The position numbers were made by a program, and so were the translations under genes. A DNA stretch of 64,000 nucleotides from Candidatus Kaistia colombiensis (GTDB lineage Bacteria > Pseudomonadota > Alphaproteobacteria > Rhizobiales > Kaistiaceae), in contig CP119318.1 in NCBI GenBank assembly GCA_029203105.1, forward strand, positions 4,540,501-4,604,500, read 5' to 3'. The notes under the pieces are model-generated. The model did no database searches and was not told where the DNA came from. It worked only from the letters and a program-made list of their open reading frames with translations. Of the stretch, positions 48,803 to 59,671 are shown piece after piece. Position 1 is the first letter of the stretch; every line of letters starts with the position of its first letter.

Positions 48803-51800
48803 GCCCGTCGCGACCCTTCATCCTGCGGCCGGTGGCAACATCGCTCCTGATGGTCGCAATCATGTTGTCCGGCATACTGGCCTTCCAGTTCCTGCCGGTC
48901 TCGGCCCTTCCCCAGGTCGATTATCCCGACGATCCAGGTCAGACCTTCTATCCCGGCGCCAGCCCGGACGTGATGACGTCGTCGGTAACCGCGCCGCTGG
49001 AGGTGCAGCTCGGGCAGATCCCGAACCTCAACCAGATGAATTCGGTAAGCTCCGCCGGCGCGTCGGTGATCACGCTGCAGTTCAGCCTCGACATCACGCT
49101 CGATGTCGCCGAGCAGGAAGTGCAGGCCGCGATCAACGCCGCCGGCAACCTGCTGCCGGCCGACCTGCCGGCTCCGCCGATCTACGCCAAGGTCAATCCG
49201 GCGGATGCGCCGGTGCTGGCGCTCGGGCTGACGTCGAAGACGATGCCGCTTCGCGAGGTGCAGGAGTTGGCCGATACGCGGCTGGCGCAGAAAATATCGC
49301 AGCTTGCCGGCGTCGGCCTCGTCACCTGAGCGGCGGCCAGCGGCCGGCGGTGCGCATCCAGGCCGACCCGCGCAAGCTCGCAGCCTACGGGCTGAACCTG
49401 GACGACCTGCGCACCACGCTTGGCAACGCCAACATCAACGCGCCGAAAGGCAATTTCGACGGACCGTCCCGCGCCTATACGGTAAATGCCAACGACCAGT
49501 TGCGAAGCGCTGCGGAGTACGAGCCGCTGATCGCCGCCTACAAGAACGGCGCGCCCGTGCGCCTGCGCGATGTCGGCCACGGCGATCGACGGCACCGAGA
49601 ACAACAAGCTCGGCGCCTGGATGAACACCACGCCGGCGATCATCGTCAACATCCAGCGCCAGCCCGGCGCCAACGTCATCGAGGTGGTGGACCGCGTCAA
49701 GGCGCTGCTGCCGCAGTTGCAGGCATCCCTGCCGAGCGCCATCGACGTCGCGGTCCTGACCGACCGGACCACCACCATCCGCGCCTCGGTCCGCGACGTC
49801 GAATACGAGCTGACCCTCGCCGTCATCCTCGTCGTGCTGGTCATCTTCGTCTTCCTGCGCAGCGCGCGCGCGACGCTGATCCCGAGCCTGTCGGTGCCGC
49901 TGTCGCTGGTCGGCACGCTCGGCGTCATGTACCTGTTCGGCTTCAGCCTCGACAATCTCTCGCTGATGGCGCTGACCATCGCCACCGGCTTCGTCGTCGA
50001 CGACGCCATCGTCGTGATCGAGAACATCTCCCGCTACATCGAGGAGGAGATACCCGCTCGCAGGCGGCGCTCAAGGGTCCGAGCAGATCGGCTTCACCAT
50101 CATCTCGCTGACCGTCTCGCTGATCGCGGTGCTCATCCCGCTGCTGTTCATGGGCGATGTCGTCGGCCGGCTGTTCCGCGAATTCGCGATCACGCTGTCG
50201 GCAACCATCCTGATCTCCGCCGTGGTCTCGCTGACGCTGGTGCCGATGGCCTGCGCCAAGCTGCTGCTGCCGGCCTCGGCCGTGCGCGAGAACGCATTTC
50301 AGCGCGGCAGCCGTCGAATTCTTCGAATGGGTCATTCGCGGCTACGGCGCATGCTGACCTGGGTGCTCGACCGGCAGACGCTGACGCTACTGGTGGCGCT
50401 GGCCACGCTCGGCCTGACCACGTGGCTCTACATCATCATTCCGAAGGGTTCTTCCCGGTTCAGGACACCGGCGTCATCCAGGCGATCACCGAGGCGCCGC
50501 AGTCGTCTCCTACGACTCCATGGCCGAGCGCCAGCAGGCGCTCGCCGCCCTCATCCTCAAGGACCCGGACGTCGAAAGCCTTTCGTCCTTCATCGGCGTC
50601 GACGGCACCAACAACACGCTCAATGTCGGCCGCATCCTGATCAACCTCAAGCCGCACGAGGCAGCGCACCGAGATATCACCGAAGTCATGCGAGCGCCTG
50701 AAGGACAGCGCATCGGCCCTGTCCGGCATCACGCTCTACATGCAGCCGGTGCAGGACCTGACCATCGACGGCACCGTCAGCCGGACGCAGTATCATTTCG
50801 TGCTCCAGGACGCCAATGCCGACGAACTGGCGGAATGGACGCCCAAGCTGGTCGACAAGCTGAGCAGCCTGCCGCAGCTCGCCGACGTCGCCAGCGACCT
50901 GTCGGAAAGCGGCCTCGCGGTCTTCGTCGACATCGACCGCGACCAGGCGGCGCGCTTCGGCATCACGCCCGCGACCATCGACAACGCCCTCTACGACGCC
51001 TTCGGCCAGCGCATCGTCTCGACGATCTTCACCACCTCCAACCAGTATCGCGTCATCCTCGAGGCCGACCCGTCGCTGCAGAATTCGCTGCGCTCGCTCT
51101 CGTCGATCTACCTGCCGCTCGACCGGCGGGCGCCCGTGCCGTTGTCGGTGGTAGCCAAGACGCGCGTCGGCATCGCGCCGCTGCAGATCACCCATATGGG
51201 GCAATTCCCCGCCACCACCGTGTCGTTCAACCTGGCGCCGGGCGTGTCGCTCGGCGAGGCGGTCACGGCGATCAACCAGGCGCAGAGCGAAATCCAGATG
51301 CCGATCAGCGTCATCACCACCTTCCAGGGCGCGGCGCGGGCCTTCCAGGCCTCGCTCAGCAATCAGCTTTTCCTGATCCTGGCGGCGGTGGTGACCGTCT
51401 ATATCGTGCTGGGCGTGCTCTATGAGAGCTTCATCCACCCGATCACCATCCTTTCGACCCTGCCTTCGGCCGGCATCGGCGCGCTGCTGGCGCTGATGAC
51501 CGCCGGCCTCGACCTGACGATCATCTCCATCATCGGCATCATCCTGCTGATCGGCATCGTCAAGAAGAACGCGATCATGATGATCGACTTCGCGCTCGAT
51601 GCGCAGCGCAACGAGGGCAAGTCGCCGCGCGAGGCCATCTATCAGGCCTGCCTGCTGCGCTTCCGCCCGATCCTGATGACGACGCTGGCGGCCATACTGG
51701 GCGCCCTGCCGCTGATGCTGGGCACCGGCGTCGGATCCGAGCTCCGCCATCCGCTCGGCGTGACCATCGTCGGCGGCCTTCTGGTCAGCCAGCTGCTGAC

Positions 51801-51906
51801 CCTGTTCACCACGCCGGTGATCTATCTCTGGTTCGATCGGCTCGCGCGCGCCTGCCGGGCATCCAGCCGCGAGCCCGCCGGGCCAGCGCGGGACGCTCCG
51901 CCATGA
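48799..51906 (+). pseudogene. mdtB: RND pump, MdtB type, with many frameshifts
   Basis: MSPSRPFILRPVATSLLMVA opens an RND pump. Conserved parts occur in successive frames: YPGASPDVMTSSVTAPLE, LTIATGFVVDDAIVVIEN (proton-relay Asp pair), GDVVGRLFREFAITLS, IPKGF-like break near 50448, and an intact last third from about 50700 (LIGIVKKNAIMMIDFALDAQ). Indels lie near 48928/48940, 49326, 49579, 50048-50075, 50305, 50448, 50502 and 50690. Corrected, it is a full-length pump of about 1035 residues. In MdtABC systems MdtB and MdtC form a heterotrimer. Confidence 0.8.
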
Positions 51907-54900
51907 ACCTGTCCGCGCCCTTCATCCGCCGCCCGGTCGCCACGACGCTCCTGACTATCGGCCTGTTCGCCGCCGGCGTGGTGGCTTTCCCCTGCTGCCG
52001 GTGGCGCCGCTGCCGGAGGTCGACTTTCCCGTCATTTCGGTGAAGGCCACGCTGCCCGGCGCCAGCCCGGAAGTCGTCGCCAACACGGTGGCCAGCCCGC
52101 TCGAGCGGCATCTCGGCGAGAATCGCGACGTCACCGAGATGACCTCGTCCAGCACTGTCGGCTCGACGCGCATCACCCTGCAATTCGGGCTCGACCGCGA
52201 CATCGACGGCGCCGCCCGCGACGTCCAGGCCGCGATCAACGCGGCGCGCGCCGATCTGCCGACCAGCCTGCGTTCCAACCCGACCTATCGCAAGGTCAAT
52301 CCGGCCGACGCGCCGATCCTCGTCCTGACGCTGACTTCCGACACGCTGACCAAGGGCCAGCTCTACGACGCCGCCAGCACCGTGCTGGCCCAGAAGCTGT
52401 CCCAGGTCGACGGCATCGGCGAGGTCATCGTCGGCGGCAGCTCGCTGCCGGCGGTCCGCGTCGAGCTCAATCCGCAGGCGCTCTACAAATACGGCATCGG
52501 CCTGGAGGACGTGCGGGCCGCACTCGCCTCCGCCAACGCCCACAGCCCCAAGGGCGCCATCGACGTCGGCGCGCAGCGCTACCAGATCTACGCCAATGAC
52601 CAGGCGAACGAGGCGGCCGCCTACCGCTCGCTGATCGTCGCCTATCGCAATGGCGCGCCGGTGCGGCTGTCGGATGTCGGCGAGGTCACCGATTCCGTCG
52701 AGAACATCCGCAATGCCGGCCTGGCCAACGGCAAGCCGGCGGTGCTGGTCATTCTCTACCGTTCGCCCAACGCCAACATCATCGCCACGGTGGACCGGGT
52801 GAAGGCGCTGCTGCCGCGCTTGCGCGCCTCGATCTCGCCGGCCATCGACCTGCCATCGCGATCGACCGCTCGACAACCATCCGCGCCTCGCTGGCCGAGG
52901 TCGAGCAGACGCTGATGATCGCCATCGGACTGGTGATCCTCGTCGTCTTCGCCTTTCTGCGCGACGCGCGCTCGACCCTGGTGCCGGTCGTGGCGGTGCC
53001 GGTTTCGCTCGTCGGCACGCTGGGCGCGATGTACCTGCTGGGCTACAGCCTCGACAATCTGTCGCTGATGGCGCTGACCGTCGCCACCGGCTTTGTCGTC
53101 GACGACGCCATCGTGGTGCTGGAGAACATCTCGCGCCACACCGCATCCGGGCTGACGCCGTTCGAGGCCGCGATCAAGGGCGCCCGCGAGGTCGGCTTCA
53201 CGGTGCTGTCGATGAGCATCTCGCTCATTGCTGTGTTCATTCCGATTCTGCTGATGGGCGGTCTCGTCGGCCGGCTGTTTCGCGAATTCGCCGTCACGCT
53301 GTCGGCGGCGATCCTGATCTCGCTGGTCATCTCGCTGACCACGACGCCGATGATGTGCTCGATCCTGCTGCGCGGCGAGCGCGGCCGCGAGCATGGCCGG
53401 GTCTATCGCGCCAGCGAACGCGTGTTCGAGGCTATGCTCGGCGGCTACCGGAGATCGCTCGGCTGGGCGCTGGGACACCCGCGCCTGATCCTCATGGTGT
53501 TTCTGGCGACGCTCGGCCTTACCGGATATCTCTACTACACCATTCCGAAGGGGTTCTTTCCCCAACAGGACACCGGGCGCCTGACCGGGTCGATCCAGGC
53601 CGACCAGGCGATCTCCTTCCAGCTGATGTCGCAGAAGCTCAGCCAGTTCGTCGCCATCGTGCAGAAAGATCCGGCGGTCGATACCGCCGTCGGCTTCACC
53701 GGCGGCGGCCAGACCAATTCCGGGTTCGTCTTCATCTCGCTGAAGCCTCTGGCCGAGCGGAAGATCTCAGCCGATCAGGTCATCGGCCGGCTGCGTCGTG
53801 AACTCGCCGTCGTCCCTGGTGCCACGCTGTTCCTGCAGGCGGTGCAGGACATCCGGGCCGGTGGCCGGCAGGGCAATGCGCAATATCAATATACGTTGCA
53901 AGGCGACCGCTTCGCCGAGCTCAACGAATGGGCGCCCAAGCTGACGACCGCCCTGCAGGCCGAGCCAAAGCTCACCGACGTCAACAGCGACCAGCAGAAC
54001 AAGGGACTCGAGACCAACGTCCTGATCGATCGCGACAGCGCCTCGCGCCTCGGCATCACGGTCAGCCAGATCGACAACACGCTCTACGATGCGTTCGGCC
54101 AGCGGCAGGTATCGACCATCTTCGTGGCGCGCAACCAGTATCACGTCGTCATGGAGGTGGCGCCGCAATACTGGCAGAATCCCGAGACTCTGAACCGCGT
54201 CTTCGTCAGTCAGGCCGGCGGCTCGGTCGGCGGTTCGCAGGCGACCAACGCCGTGGCCGGGACGTTCGTCTCGAGCAGCCAATCGACGACCGCGGCAACC
54301 ATCGCCGCCGACGTCGCCCGCAATCAGGCGAACAATTCGATCGGTGCGACCGGCAACGCTGCGGTATCGACCGGTTCCGCCGTCAGCACGAGCCCCGAGA
54401 CGATGATACCGCTTTCGTCGGTCGCCCGGTTCGACGCCGGCAGCACGCCCTTGTCCGTCAACCACCAGGGACTGTTCGTCGCCACGACGATTTCGTTCAA
54501 TCTCGCCCCCGGCGTTGCCCTGAGCGACGCGGTTGCGGTGATCGACGCCGCCAAGAACCGCATCGGCATGCCGGCCTCGATCCATGGCACCTTCGAGGGC
54601 ACCGCACGCGTCTTCCAGGAATCGCTTGCCAACCAGCCCATGCTCATCCTGGCTGCGTTGATCGCGGTCTACGTGGTGCTTGGGATCCTCTACGAGAGCT
54701 ACGTCCACCCGCTCACGATTCTATCGACCCTGCCTTCCGCCGGAGTCGGCGCCCTTCTGGCGCTGACGTTCTTCAATATCGAGTTCTCCATCATGGCGCT
54801 GATCGGCGTCATCCTGCTGATCGGCATCGTCAAGAAGAACGCGATCATGATGATCGATTTCGCGCTCGAGGCCCAACGCCACCAGGGCAAATCGGCGCGT

Positions 54901-55182
54901 GACGCGATCTACCAGGCCTGCCTGCTGCGCTTCCGGCCGATCATGATGACGACAATGGCCGCGCTGTTCGGCGCCGTTCCGCTCGCCATCGGGCTTGGCG
55001 AAGGCAGCGAACTGCGCCAGCCGCTCGGCATCGCCATCGTGGGCGGGCTGATCTTGAGCCAGATGCTGACGCTCTACACCACGCCGGTGATCTACATCTA
55101 CTTCGATCACCTGCGCGGGCTGGGCGCGAAGCTGCGCGCATCCATCCGGAGGCCCCGATCCGGGTCCGTTGCCGCGCCCTGA
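51903..55182 (+). pseudogene. mdtC: RND pump, MdtC type, with two frameshifts
   Basis: ATG at 51903 overlaps the mdtB stop. The frame is lost near 51992 (a C run of four that needs five) and near 52852 (CTGCC for CTGGCC); between and after these the sequence is intact, including LMALTVATGFVVDDAIVVLE and LIGIVKKNAIMMIDFALEAQ. Corrected length about 1093 residues, longer than E. coli MdtC because of a Ser/Thr/Ala-rich insert at about 54205-54410. Partner of MdtB. Confidence 0.85.
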
Positions 55183-55378
55183 CGCCTACCTCCGGGGGAA
55201 ACCTGCAAGATCCCGGCACCTTCCTCTTCGTGAGCGCTCGGCAACGGCGCGCTTGCGCGGCCATGTTGCCGCGCGAGCCGGCGCGGGAACTTTCCAGACA
55301 AGATAAAGACTTTGTAACCAACTACCGCGTATGGACATGCAGGGGTTGGGTGACTGTGAAACCGCGGCTGGAAACCCA

Positions 55379-56860
55379 ATGGATGGTTTTTCCTGCAAGT
55401 CGATCCTATCGGGAGTTCTTGTCCCGGCTTCGAGACTCGGCCATTGCGGCGCCGACAAGCGCCGCTGGCGATCAATATTGCTGGTTTCGCTGGCGGGGTT
55501 TGGTCTGTCCGGCTGCATTCTCGGCAGTGAGCATCCGGACCCGGCCTTGCCGATCCCTGCCAGCTACCGCGCGGGGTCGAAATCGCCCGAGGCGGCCGTA
55601 CCGGCGCTGGACTGGTGGCGCGGCTTTCGCTCGCCGGAACTGACCGCCCTGGTCGAGGCGGCGCAGCTTTCGAACCTCGATATCGCGGTGGCTGTCGCCC
55701 AGATCATCCAGGCCGACGCGCAGGCCGGCATTTCCGGCGCGCCGCTGTTTCCAAGCCTTTCCGCAAACGCCAGCGCGCAACGCATACGGCAACCGTCCCT
55801 GTCGTCCGGCTCGGCCTCGACCTCGACCTTCTCGGAATACAGTCTCGGTCTGACGGCGAGCTACATGCTCGACTTCTGGGGCAAGAACCGCGCGACGCTC
55901 TATGCTGCCGAAAGCAATGCCGTTGCCAGCCGATACAATCGCGAGGTCGTCACGCTTTCCACCGTCACGACGGTGGCCAACACCTATTTCCAGGTTCTGG
56001 CCGCGCAGGACCAGCTGCGCGTGGCGCGCAACAATCTCGCGGCCGCGACCCGTATTCTGGAGTTGATCCAGAAGCAGTTTGCCGGCGGGACGGTGTCGCA
56101 GCTGGACGTGTCGCAGCAGGCGTCGCTGGTTGCGACCGTCCGGGCGTCGATTCCGCCGCTTGAAGTAACCCTTCGCCAGAACACCGCCGCGCTTGCGGTC
56201 CTGGTGGCGCGGCTACCCGAGGAGTTCAACGTCAAGGGACGCAGCCTGTCCAAATTGTCCGTGCCGCGCGTCACGCCGGGCCTGCCGTCGAACCTGCTCA
56301 CCCAGCGCCCGGACATTCGTCAGGCCGAAGCGCAGCTGGTCGCCTCCAATTTCAGCGTCGAGGCAGCCAGAGCCGCCTTCTTTCCGCAGATCCAGCTGAC
56401 CGGAACGACGGGATTTCAGAGCACGGCGCTATCGGCGCTGTTCGCCCCGGGCGCCTGGTACTACACGCTCGCGGCGAGCCTGTTGCAGCCGATATTCGAC
56501 GGCTATCTGTTGAAGAGCGAATTGAAGCAGGCGAGAGGCGTGCAGTTGGAGAACCTGCAGCTCTATCGCAAGGCGGTGCTGTCGGCCTTCGCCGATGTCG
56601 AGAATGCGCTGGTCGCGCTCAAGCAGACGACAATCCAGCTGCGGCTGCAGAACGATGTGGTGACCAATTCGCGCCAGGCCTTCCAGATCTCCGAAGAACA
56701 ATTGCGTGGTGGAACGATCAGTCTGATCAATGTGCTGCAAACCCAGCAGACACTGTTCACCGCCGAGTCCAATCTGGTGCAGATCCGGCTGAACCGGATG
56801 CTGGCGTCCTCAAGCCTGTTCCAGGCGCTCGGCGGCGGCTGGGTCTGGCCGACCAAATAG
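55379..56860 (+). CDS. outer-membrane efflux lipoprotein (OprM/NodT family)
   Basis: 493 residues from ATG 55379; an ATG at 55331 is also possible and neither has a strong ribosome site. The signal ends in the lipobox LAGFGLSGC. Two outer-membrane efflux repeats follow, with WWRGFRSPELTALVEAA, SYMLDFWGKNRATLYAAES and the second-repeat RPDIRQAEAQLVASNFSVEAARAAFFP pattern (split here). It forms the trimeric beta-barrel/alpha-tunnel exit duct for the MdtABC-type pump encoded upstream. Intact, unlike its three partners. A 196-bp gap after mdtC may hold its own promoter. Confidence 0.9.
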   Translation: MDGFSCKSILSGVLVPASRLGHCGADKRRWRSILLVSLAGFGLSGCILGSEHPDPALPIPASYRAGSKSPEAAVPALDWWRGFRSPELTALVEAAQLSNLDIAVAVAQIIQADAQAGISGAPLFPSLSANASAQRIRQPSLSSGSASTSTFSEYSLGLTASYMLDFWGKNRATLYAAESNAVASRYNREVVTLSTVTTVANTYFQVLAAQDQLRVARNNLAAATRILELIQKQFAGGTVSQLDVSQQASLVATVRASIPPLEVTLRQNTAALAVLVARLPEEFNVKGRSLSKLSVPRVTPGLPSNLLTQRPDIRQAEAQLVASNFSVEAARAAFFPQIQLTGTTGFQSTALSALFAPGAWYYTLAASLLQPIFDGYLLKSELKQARGVQLENLQLYRKAVLSAFADVENALVALKQTTIQLRLQNDVVTNSRQAFQISEEQLRGGTISLINVLQTQQTLFTAESNLVQIRLNRMLASSSLFQALGGGWVWPTK

Positions 56861-57076
56861 GTTTGCGAGGCCGGAGCGTTGGCACGACTTACCGATCGCG
56901 CGCGGCGCTCGCGGCCGATGACATGCTGGGAAGCATAGTACTGCAATTGTATTTGGCTGCGGACTGTTTCCCTTGGTTAGTTTTGTGTTAACGTTTTGAT
57001 GGCCTGGCCGTATCCCTGTGAAAGTCTCATGCATTCTAAAGACACTTAACCAAGGGTCATTTAAGGAGCATAAGAT

Positions 57077-57400
57077 ATGGGCTTTACCGCAAGAATGTGG
57101 GTTCCAAACCGTCGCGGACGGTGTGCTTTGCACTATTCGAATCCAAATATAAATGTCGGCAACGTCACGCACATCTCCGCGTCCGAAGCGACGCCGCAAA
57201 ATCCGAACTCCCAATTGCTGGGTCTTCCGGGGCAGCACTGGCAGACAAATTTCGGCGCCGCCAGTATAACCGTGCAGAATATATCGGTACGGCAAGGCGC
57301 GGTGGATTTTTATGTATTCGTAGATTGGGCAACGCCTCTCAATTTGGTGGTCGACATGACGTTTATCGACAAGCCAGACCTGATATTGAGCGGGACATAG
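57077..57400 (+). CDS. small protein of unknown function
   Basis: 107 residues from ATG 57077 with a strong ribosome site (AAGGAG, 8 bp spacing). No signal peptide, membrane segment or family motif that I recognise. Predicted mainly beta, with alternating hydrophobic runs (ASITVQNISVRQGAVDFYVF, LNLVVDMTFIDKPDLIL). The gene and its upstream region are clearly richer in A/T than the surroundings and use codons such as ATA and TTG that are rare elsewhere in the window, suggesting recent acquisition. The good ribosome site and clean frame make it a likely real gene. Confidence 0.6.
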   Translation: MGFTARMWVPNRRGRCALHYSNPNINVGNVTHISASEATPQNPNSQLLGLPGQHWQTNFGAASITVQNISVRQGAVDFYVFVDWATPLNLVVDMTFIDKPDLILSGT

Positions 57401-57791
57401 ACGGATAGCGAGGCGGTCAGGCCCCCCGCCCTTCCCGCTCAACCTCCGCCGCCAACCCAACGACGTCGACCGCGTCCGGCGCGGGATCAGTATGTCGGCT
57501 CGATTGCCGCCCAACGCGCCCTGAGCAGATCCGTCCATCTAGAGCGTTTTCGAGCAAAGTGGATACCGGTTCGCGTGAAGAAAACGCGATCAAACAAAGC
57601 GCTAGAGACGTTCCGTGTTTCCATGAAACACGGAACGTCTCTAGCTTCTCGCCCGGCGTCCTCTTCCAGTCGCCGCGCCGCTTTCTTCGGGTGTGTCCTC
57701 GATCACTTGCCCGCCCACGGGCCCACCGGCAGACTGCCGCGGCGGCAAGGATACCTAGTTGCTATCGCATTCAGTGAAACGGGAGGGGTGA
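57401..57791. other. 391-bp intergenic region holding a repeat element
   Basis: No gene is supported. Short open frames here (for instance 57559-57777) cross the repeat element and are Arg-rich without similarity. The region holds the repeat at 57538-57645 and, at its right end, GGGAGGGG, the ribosome site of the next gene. Confidence 0.55.
57538..57645. repeat. Hyphomicrobiales-type palindromic intergenic repeat
   Basis: The element starts with TCTAGAGCGTTTTCGAGCAA and GTGGATACCGGTTCGCGTGA, a sequence I recognise as a common intergenic repeat of Hyphomicrobiales. GCGTTTTC (57544-57551) can pair with GAAAACGC (57580-57587). It ends in a perfect 20-bp stem, 57601-57620 with 57626-57645, which extends to 21 bp with a 3-nt loop if C57621-G57625 pair. 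The long stem may also terminate transcription from either side. Confidence 0.75.
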
Positions 57792-58169
57792 GTGAATCGT
57801 CTTATTGTTGCAATTTCCCTGCTACTCGCAGGGAGTGTTTCGGCCCTGGCAGAAACGGCGGATGTCTCGACACTGAAGGGAAGCTACAGCATTTGGGAGG
57901 ACTTTGAAGGAGGCAAGGTCTGCCCGATCCAGTTGGACGATGGGACAACGATCGGCGGGTTCGCATTGGAGGGCGATGACCAATGCATGCAGACCTTCAA
58001 GTTCGATGGAGACCCAGCGGCGTGGTTCGTGGATGATGAAGGGTGGCTCGTGCTGATCGACGCGACCCGAAAGATCCTGGTGCGCCTTGCACCGTCCACG
58101 GACGGGGCGTTCTACGCCAATCGCACCGCCGATGGCCTGGAGAGTTTGAACCTGACACCGGAACGTTAG
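57792..58169 (+). CDS. secreted protease inhibitor, Inh/Omp19 (AprI) family
   Basis: 125 residues from GTG 57792 with GGGAGGGG just upstream. Signal peptide MNRLIVAISLLLAGSVSALA, then a small lipocalin-like barrel: L-KGSYSIWEDFEGGKVCPIQL, CMQTFKF, WFVDDEGWLVLID and the final LNLTPER. The two cysteines (in KVCPI and QCMQT) are spaced as in the family, where they form a disulfide. Members inhibit periplasmic or host proteases. No lipobox is seen, so this one is probably soluble in the periplasm. Confidence 0.75.
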   Translation: MNRLIVAISLLLAGSVSALAETADVSTLKGSYSIWEDFEGGKVCPIQLDDGTTIGGFALEGDDQCMQTFKFDGDPAAWFVDDEGWLVLIDATRKILVRLAPSTDGAFYANRTADGLESLNLTPER

Positions 58170-58246
58170 CTCTGCACGGAGCTCCGTGGCGCAACATGCG
58201 CAGGGTCGGAGCCTCAGGCGCATCCATTCCAAATGGCGGGGAAACC

Positions 58247-59344
58247 ATGAAACTGCGAAACATCCTCTGGGCCGCCTGCTCGGCGGCGATCGTCCTCTCG
58301 AGCTCGACCGCTTTGAGCCATGCCGACGCGACCCTTCCCAAAAAGGACATTTCAGGCGCCGAGGACAACCCTCTCGTCAAGCGCTACGAAGGCTCGTTCA
58401 TCGTCTCCTATGAAAAATCGGCCTTTACCGACTTCACCGTGCCTCTGTCTCCATTGAAAGCCAGCCCAGACCCGGATTCCCGGGACAAGAACAACAACAG
58501 GGTCTTCTCCCCCGAGAAGAAGACCGAGGTCGAGGGCGCTCTTTCGCGCGTGGCCTATGTGCTTCCGGAGGGACGCTCGCCGCTCGAGGTGCTGCGCAAC
58601 TACCAGGACATCGTCGAGGCTGCCGGCGGCGAGGTGCTGTTCGAGTGCAAGCAGGAGGAATGCGGCGGAGACGCCGGGCGCGCGTCGAGCGGCGGCGGTG
58701 GCAAGATGAGCCTCACCATGTTCTTTGTCCACGAGGCCGACCTCAAGGACGCGGACTTCAGCAATGGCAAATGCGCCCTCGCGTCCAGGATCAGCGACCA
58801 GCGCTTCTTTTCGGCCAAGGTGCCGCAGTCCGCGGGCGATGCCTATGTGACGGTACAGACGTTTTCATTGATCGATGATCTGTACTGCAAGGCGCTTAAC
58901 GGCCGCACCGTCGCGCTCGTCCATGTGCTCGAACCCAAGGGCCGCGACCGGAAGATGGTCGTCGTGAAAGCCGCCAAGATGGCGGATTCACTGTCCACGA
59001 CCGGTAGCATCTCGCTCTACGGCATCTATTTCGACACGGACAAGGCCAGCATCAAGCCGGAATCCGAACCGACGCTGAAAGAGATCGCCGCGCTTCTCGC
59101 CAATGAGCCGAAGATGGCGGTAATCGTGGTCGGGCATACCGACAACCAGGGCGCGTTTGACTATAATCTCGACCTGTCGTCGCGCCGTGCACAAGCGGTC
59201 AAGGCGGCTCTCTCCGCCCAATATGGTATCGACGCGGGCCGTCTTACCTCCGCGGGCGCAGGCATGATGGCGCCGGTGGCGTCGAACGACGATGACGATG
59301 GGCGCGCCAGGAACCGGAGAGTGGTGCTCGTCAAAGCCAACTAG
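58247..59344 (+). CDS. DUF4892-OmpA family envelope protein
   Basis: 365 residues from ATG 58247. Signal peptide (AACSAAIVLSSSTALSHA), then a DUF4892 domain (PLVKRYEGSFIVSYEKSAFT to about residue 235) and a C-terminal OmpA peptidoglycan-binding domain: IYFDTDKASIKPESEPTLKE, IVVGHTDNQGAFDYNLDLSS, RRAQAVKAAL. The OmpA domain should tether it to the cell wall; the function of DUF4892 is unknown. It begins 77 bp after the inhibitor gene on the same strand. Confidence 0.88.
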   Translation: MKLRNILWAACSAAIVLSSSTALSHADATLPKKDISGAEDNPLVKRYEGSFIVSYEKSAFTDFTVPLSPLKASPDPDSRDKNNNRVFSPEKKTEVEGALSRVAYVLPEGRSPLEVLRNYQDIVEAAGGEVLFECKQEECGGDAGRASSGGGGKMSLTMFFVHEADLKDADFSNGKCALASRISDQRFFSAKVPQSAGDAYVTVQTFSLIDDLYCKALNGRTVALVHVLEPKGRDRKMVVVKAAKMADSLSTTGSISLYGIYFDTDKASIKPESEPTLKEIAALLANEPKMAVIVVGHTDNQGAFDYNLDLSSRRAQAVKAALSAQYGIDAGRLTSAGAGMMAPVASNDDDDGRARNRRVVLVKAN

Positions 59345-59345
59345 C

Positions 59346-59363
59346 GGACGCCAACGGGCGTCC
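59346..59363 (+). terminator. hairpin after the DUF4892-OmpA gene
   Basis: GGACGCC (59346-59352), loop AACG, GGCGTCC (59357-59363), starting 2 bp after the stop codon. Perfect 7-bp stem without a T-run; a probable terminator or 3' end stabiliser. Confidence 0.5.
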
Positions 59364-59438
59364 TGATCGGGCGGCGGGCGGCCTCGAGCCGTCCCGCTCC
59401 GTACGGAGAGCGCAGGCTCCGCCGGCCTGAATGGGGCC

Positions 59439-59473
59439 GCGCGTTGGGCCTCGCCTGCCGGCGCCCAACGCGC
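59439..59473. terminator. second inverted repeat downstream of the OmpA gene
   Basis: GCGCGTTGGGC (59439-59449) pairs perfectly over 11 bp with GCCCAACGCGC (59463-59473) around a 13-nt loop. Possible backup terminator or regulatory site. Confidence 0.35.
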
Positions 59474-59671
59474 AATCAAGCAAAGAGCCGGACCCGTTCG
59501 CCGCGCCTTCGAGGGTGGCTTGCGCGCTGACCGCACCTCGATGCCACAACGATCCACGGAATGCCGCAACAAAAGAATGGCGTTCCTTCTCCGTCTTGAT
59601 CGACTCCCTAATATTGTTTCCGGGCCAAGTCCTGCATCGGACTTATCCATCCGCGCCACGGGACAATAGAT

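Larger units (their letters stand above)
59345..59671. other. 327-bp intergenic region with two hairpins
   Basis: No gene is supported. It holds the hairpin right after the OmpA gene (59346-59363), a second inverted repeat (59439-59473), and an A/T-richer stretch before the oxygenase gene where a promoter is likely, though no clear boxes stand out. Confidence 0.5.

Noticed and set aside
57559..57777. 72-codon open frame across the repeat element
   Set aside because: It spans the intergenic repeat and its hairpin, has no ribosome site and no recognisable protein features.
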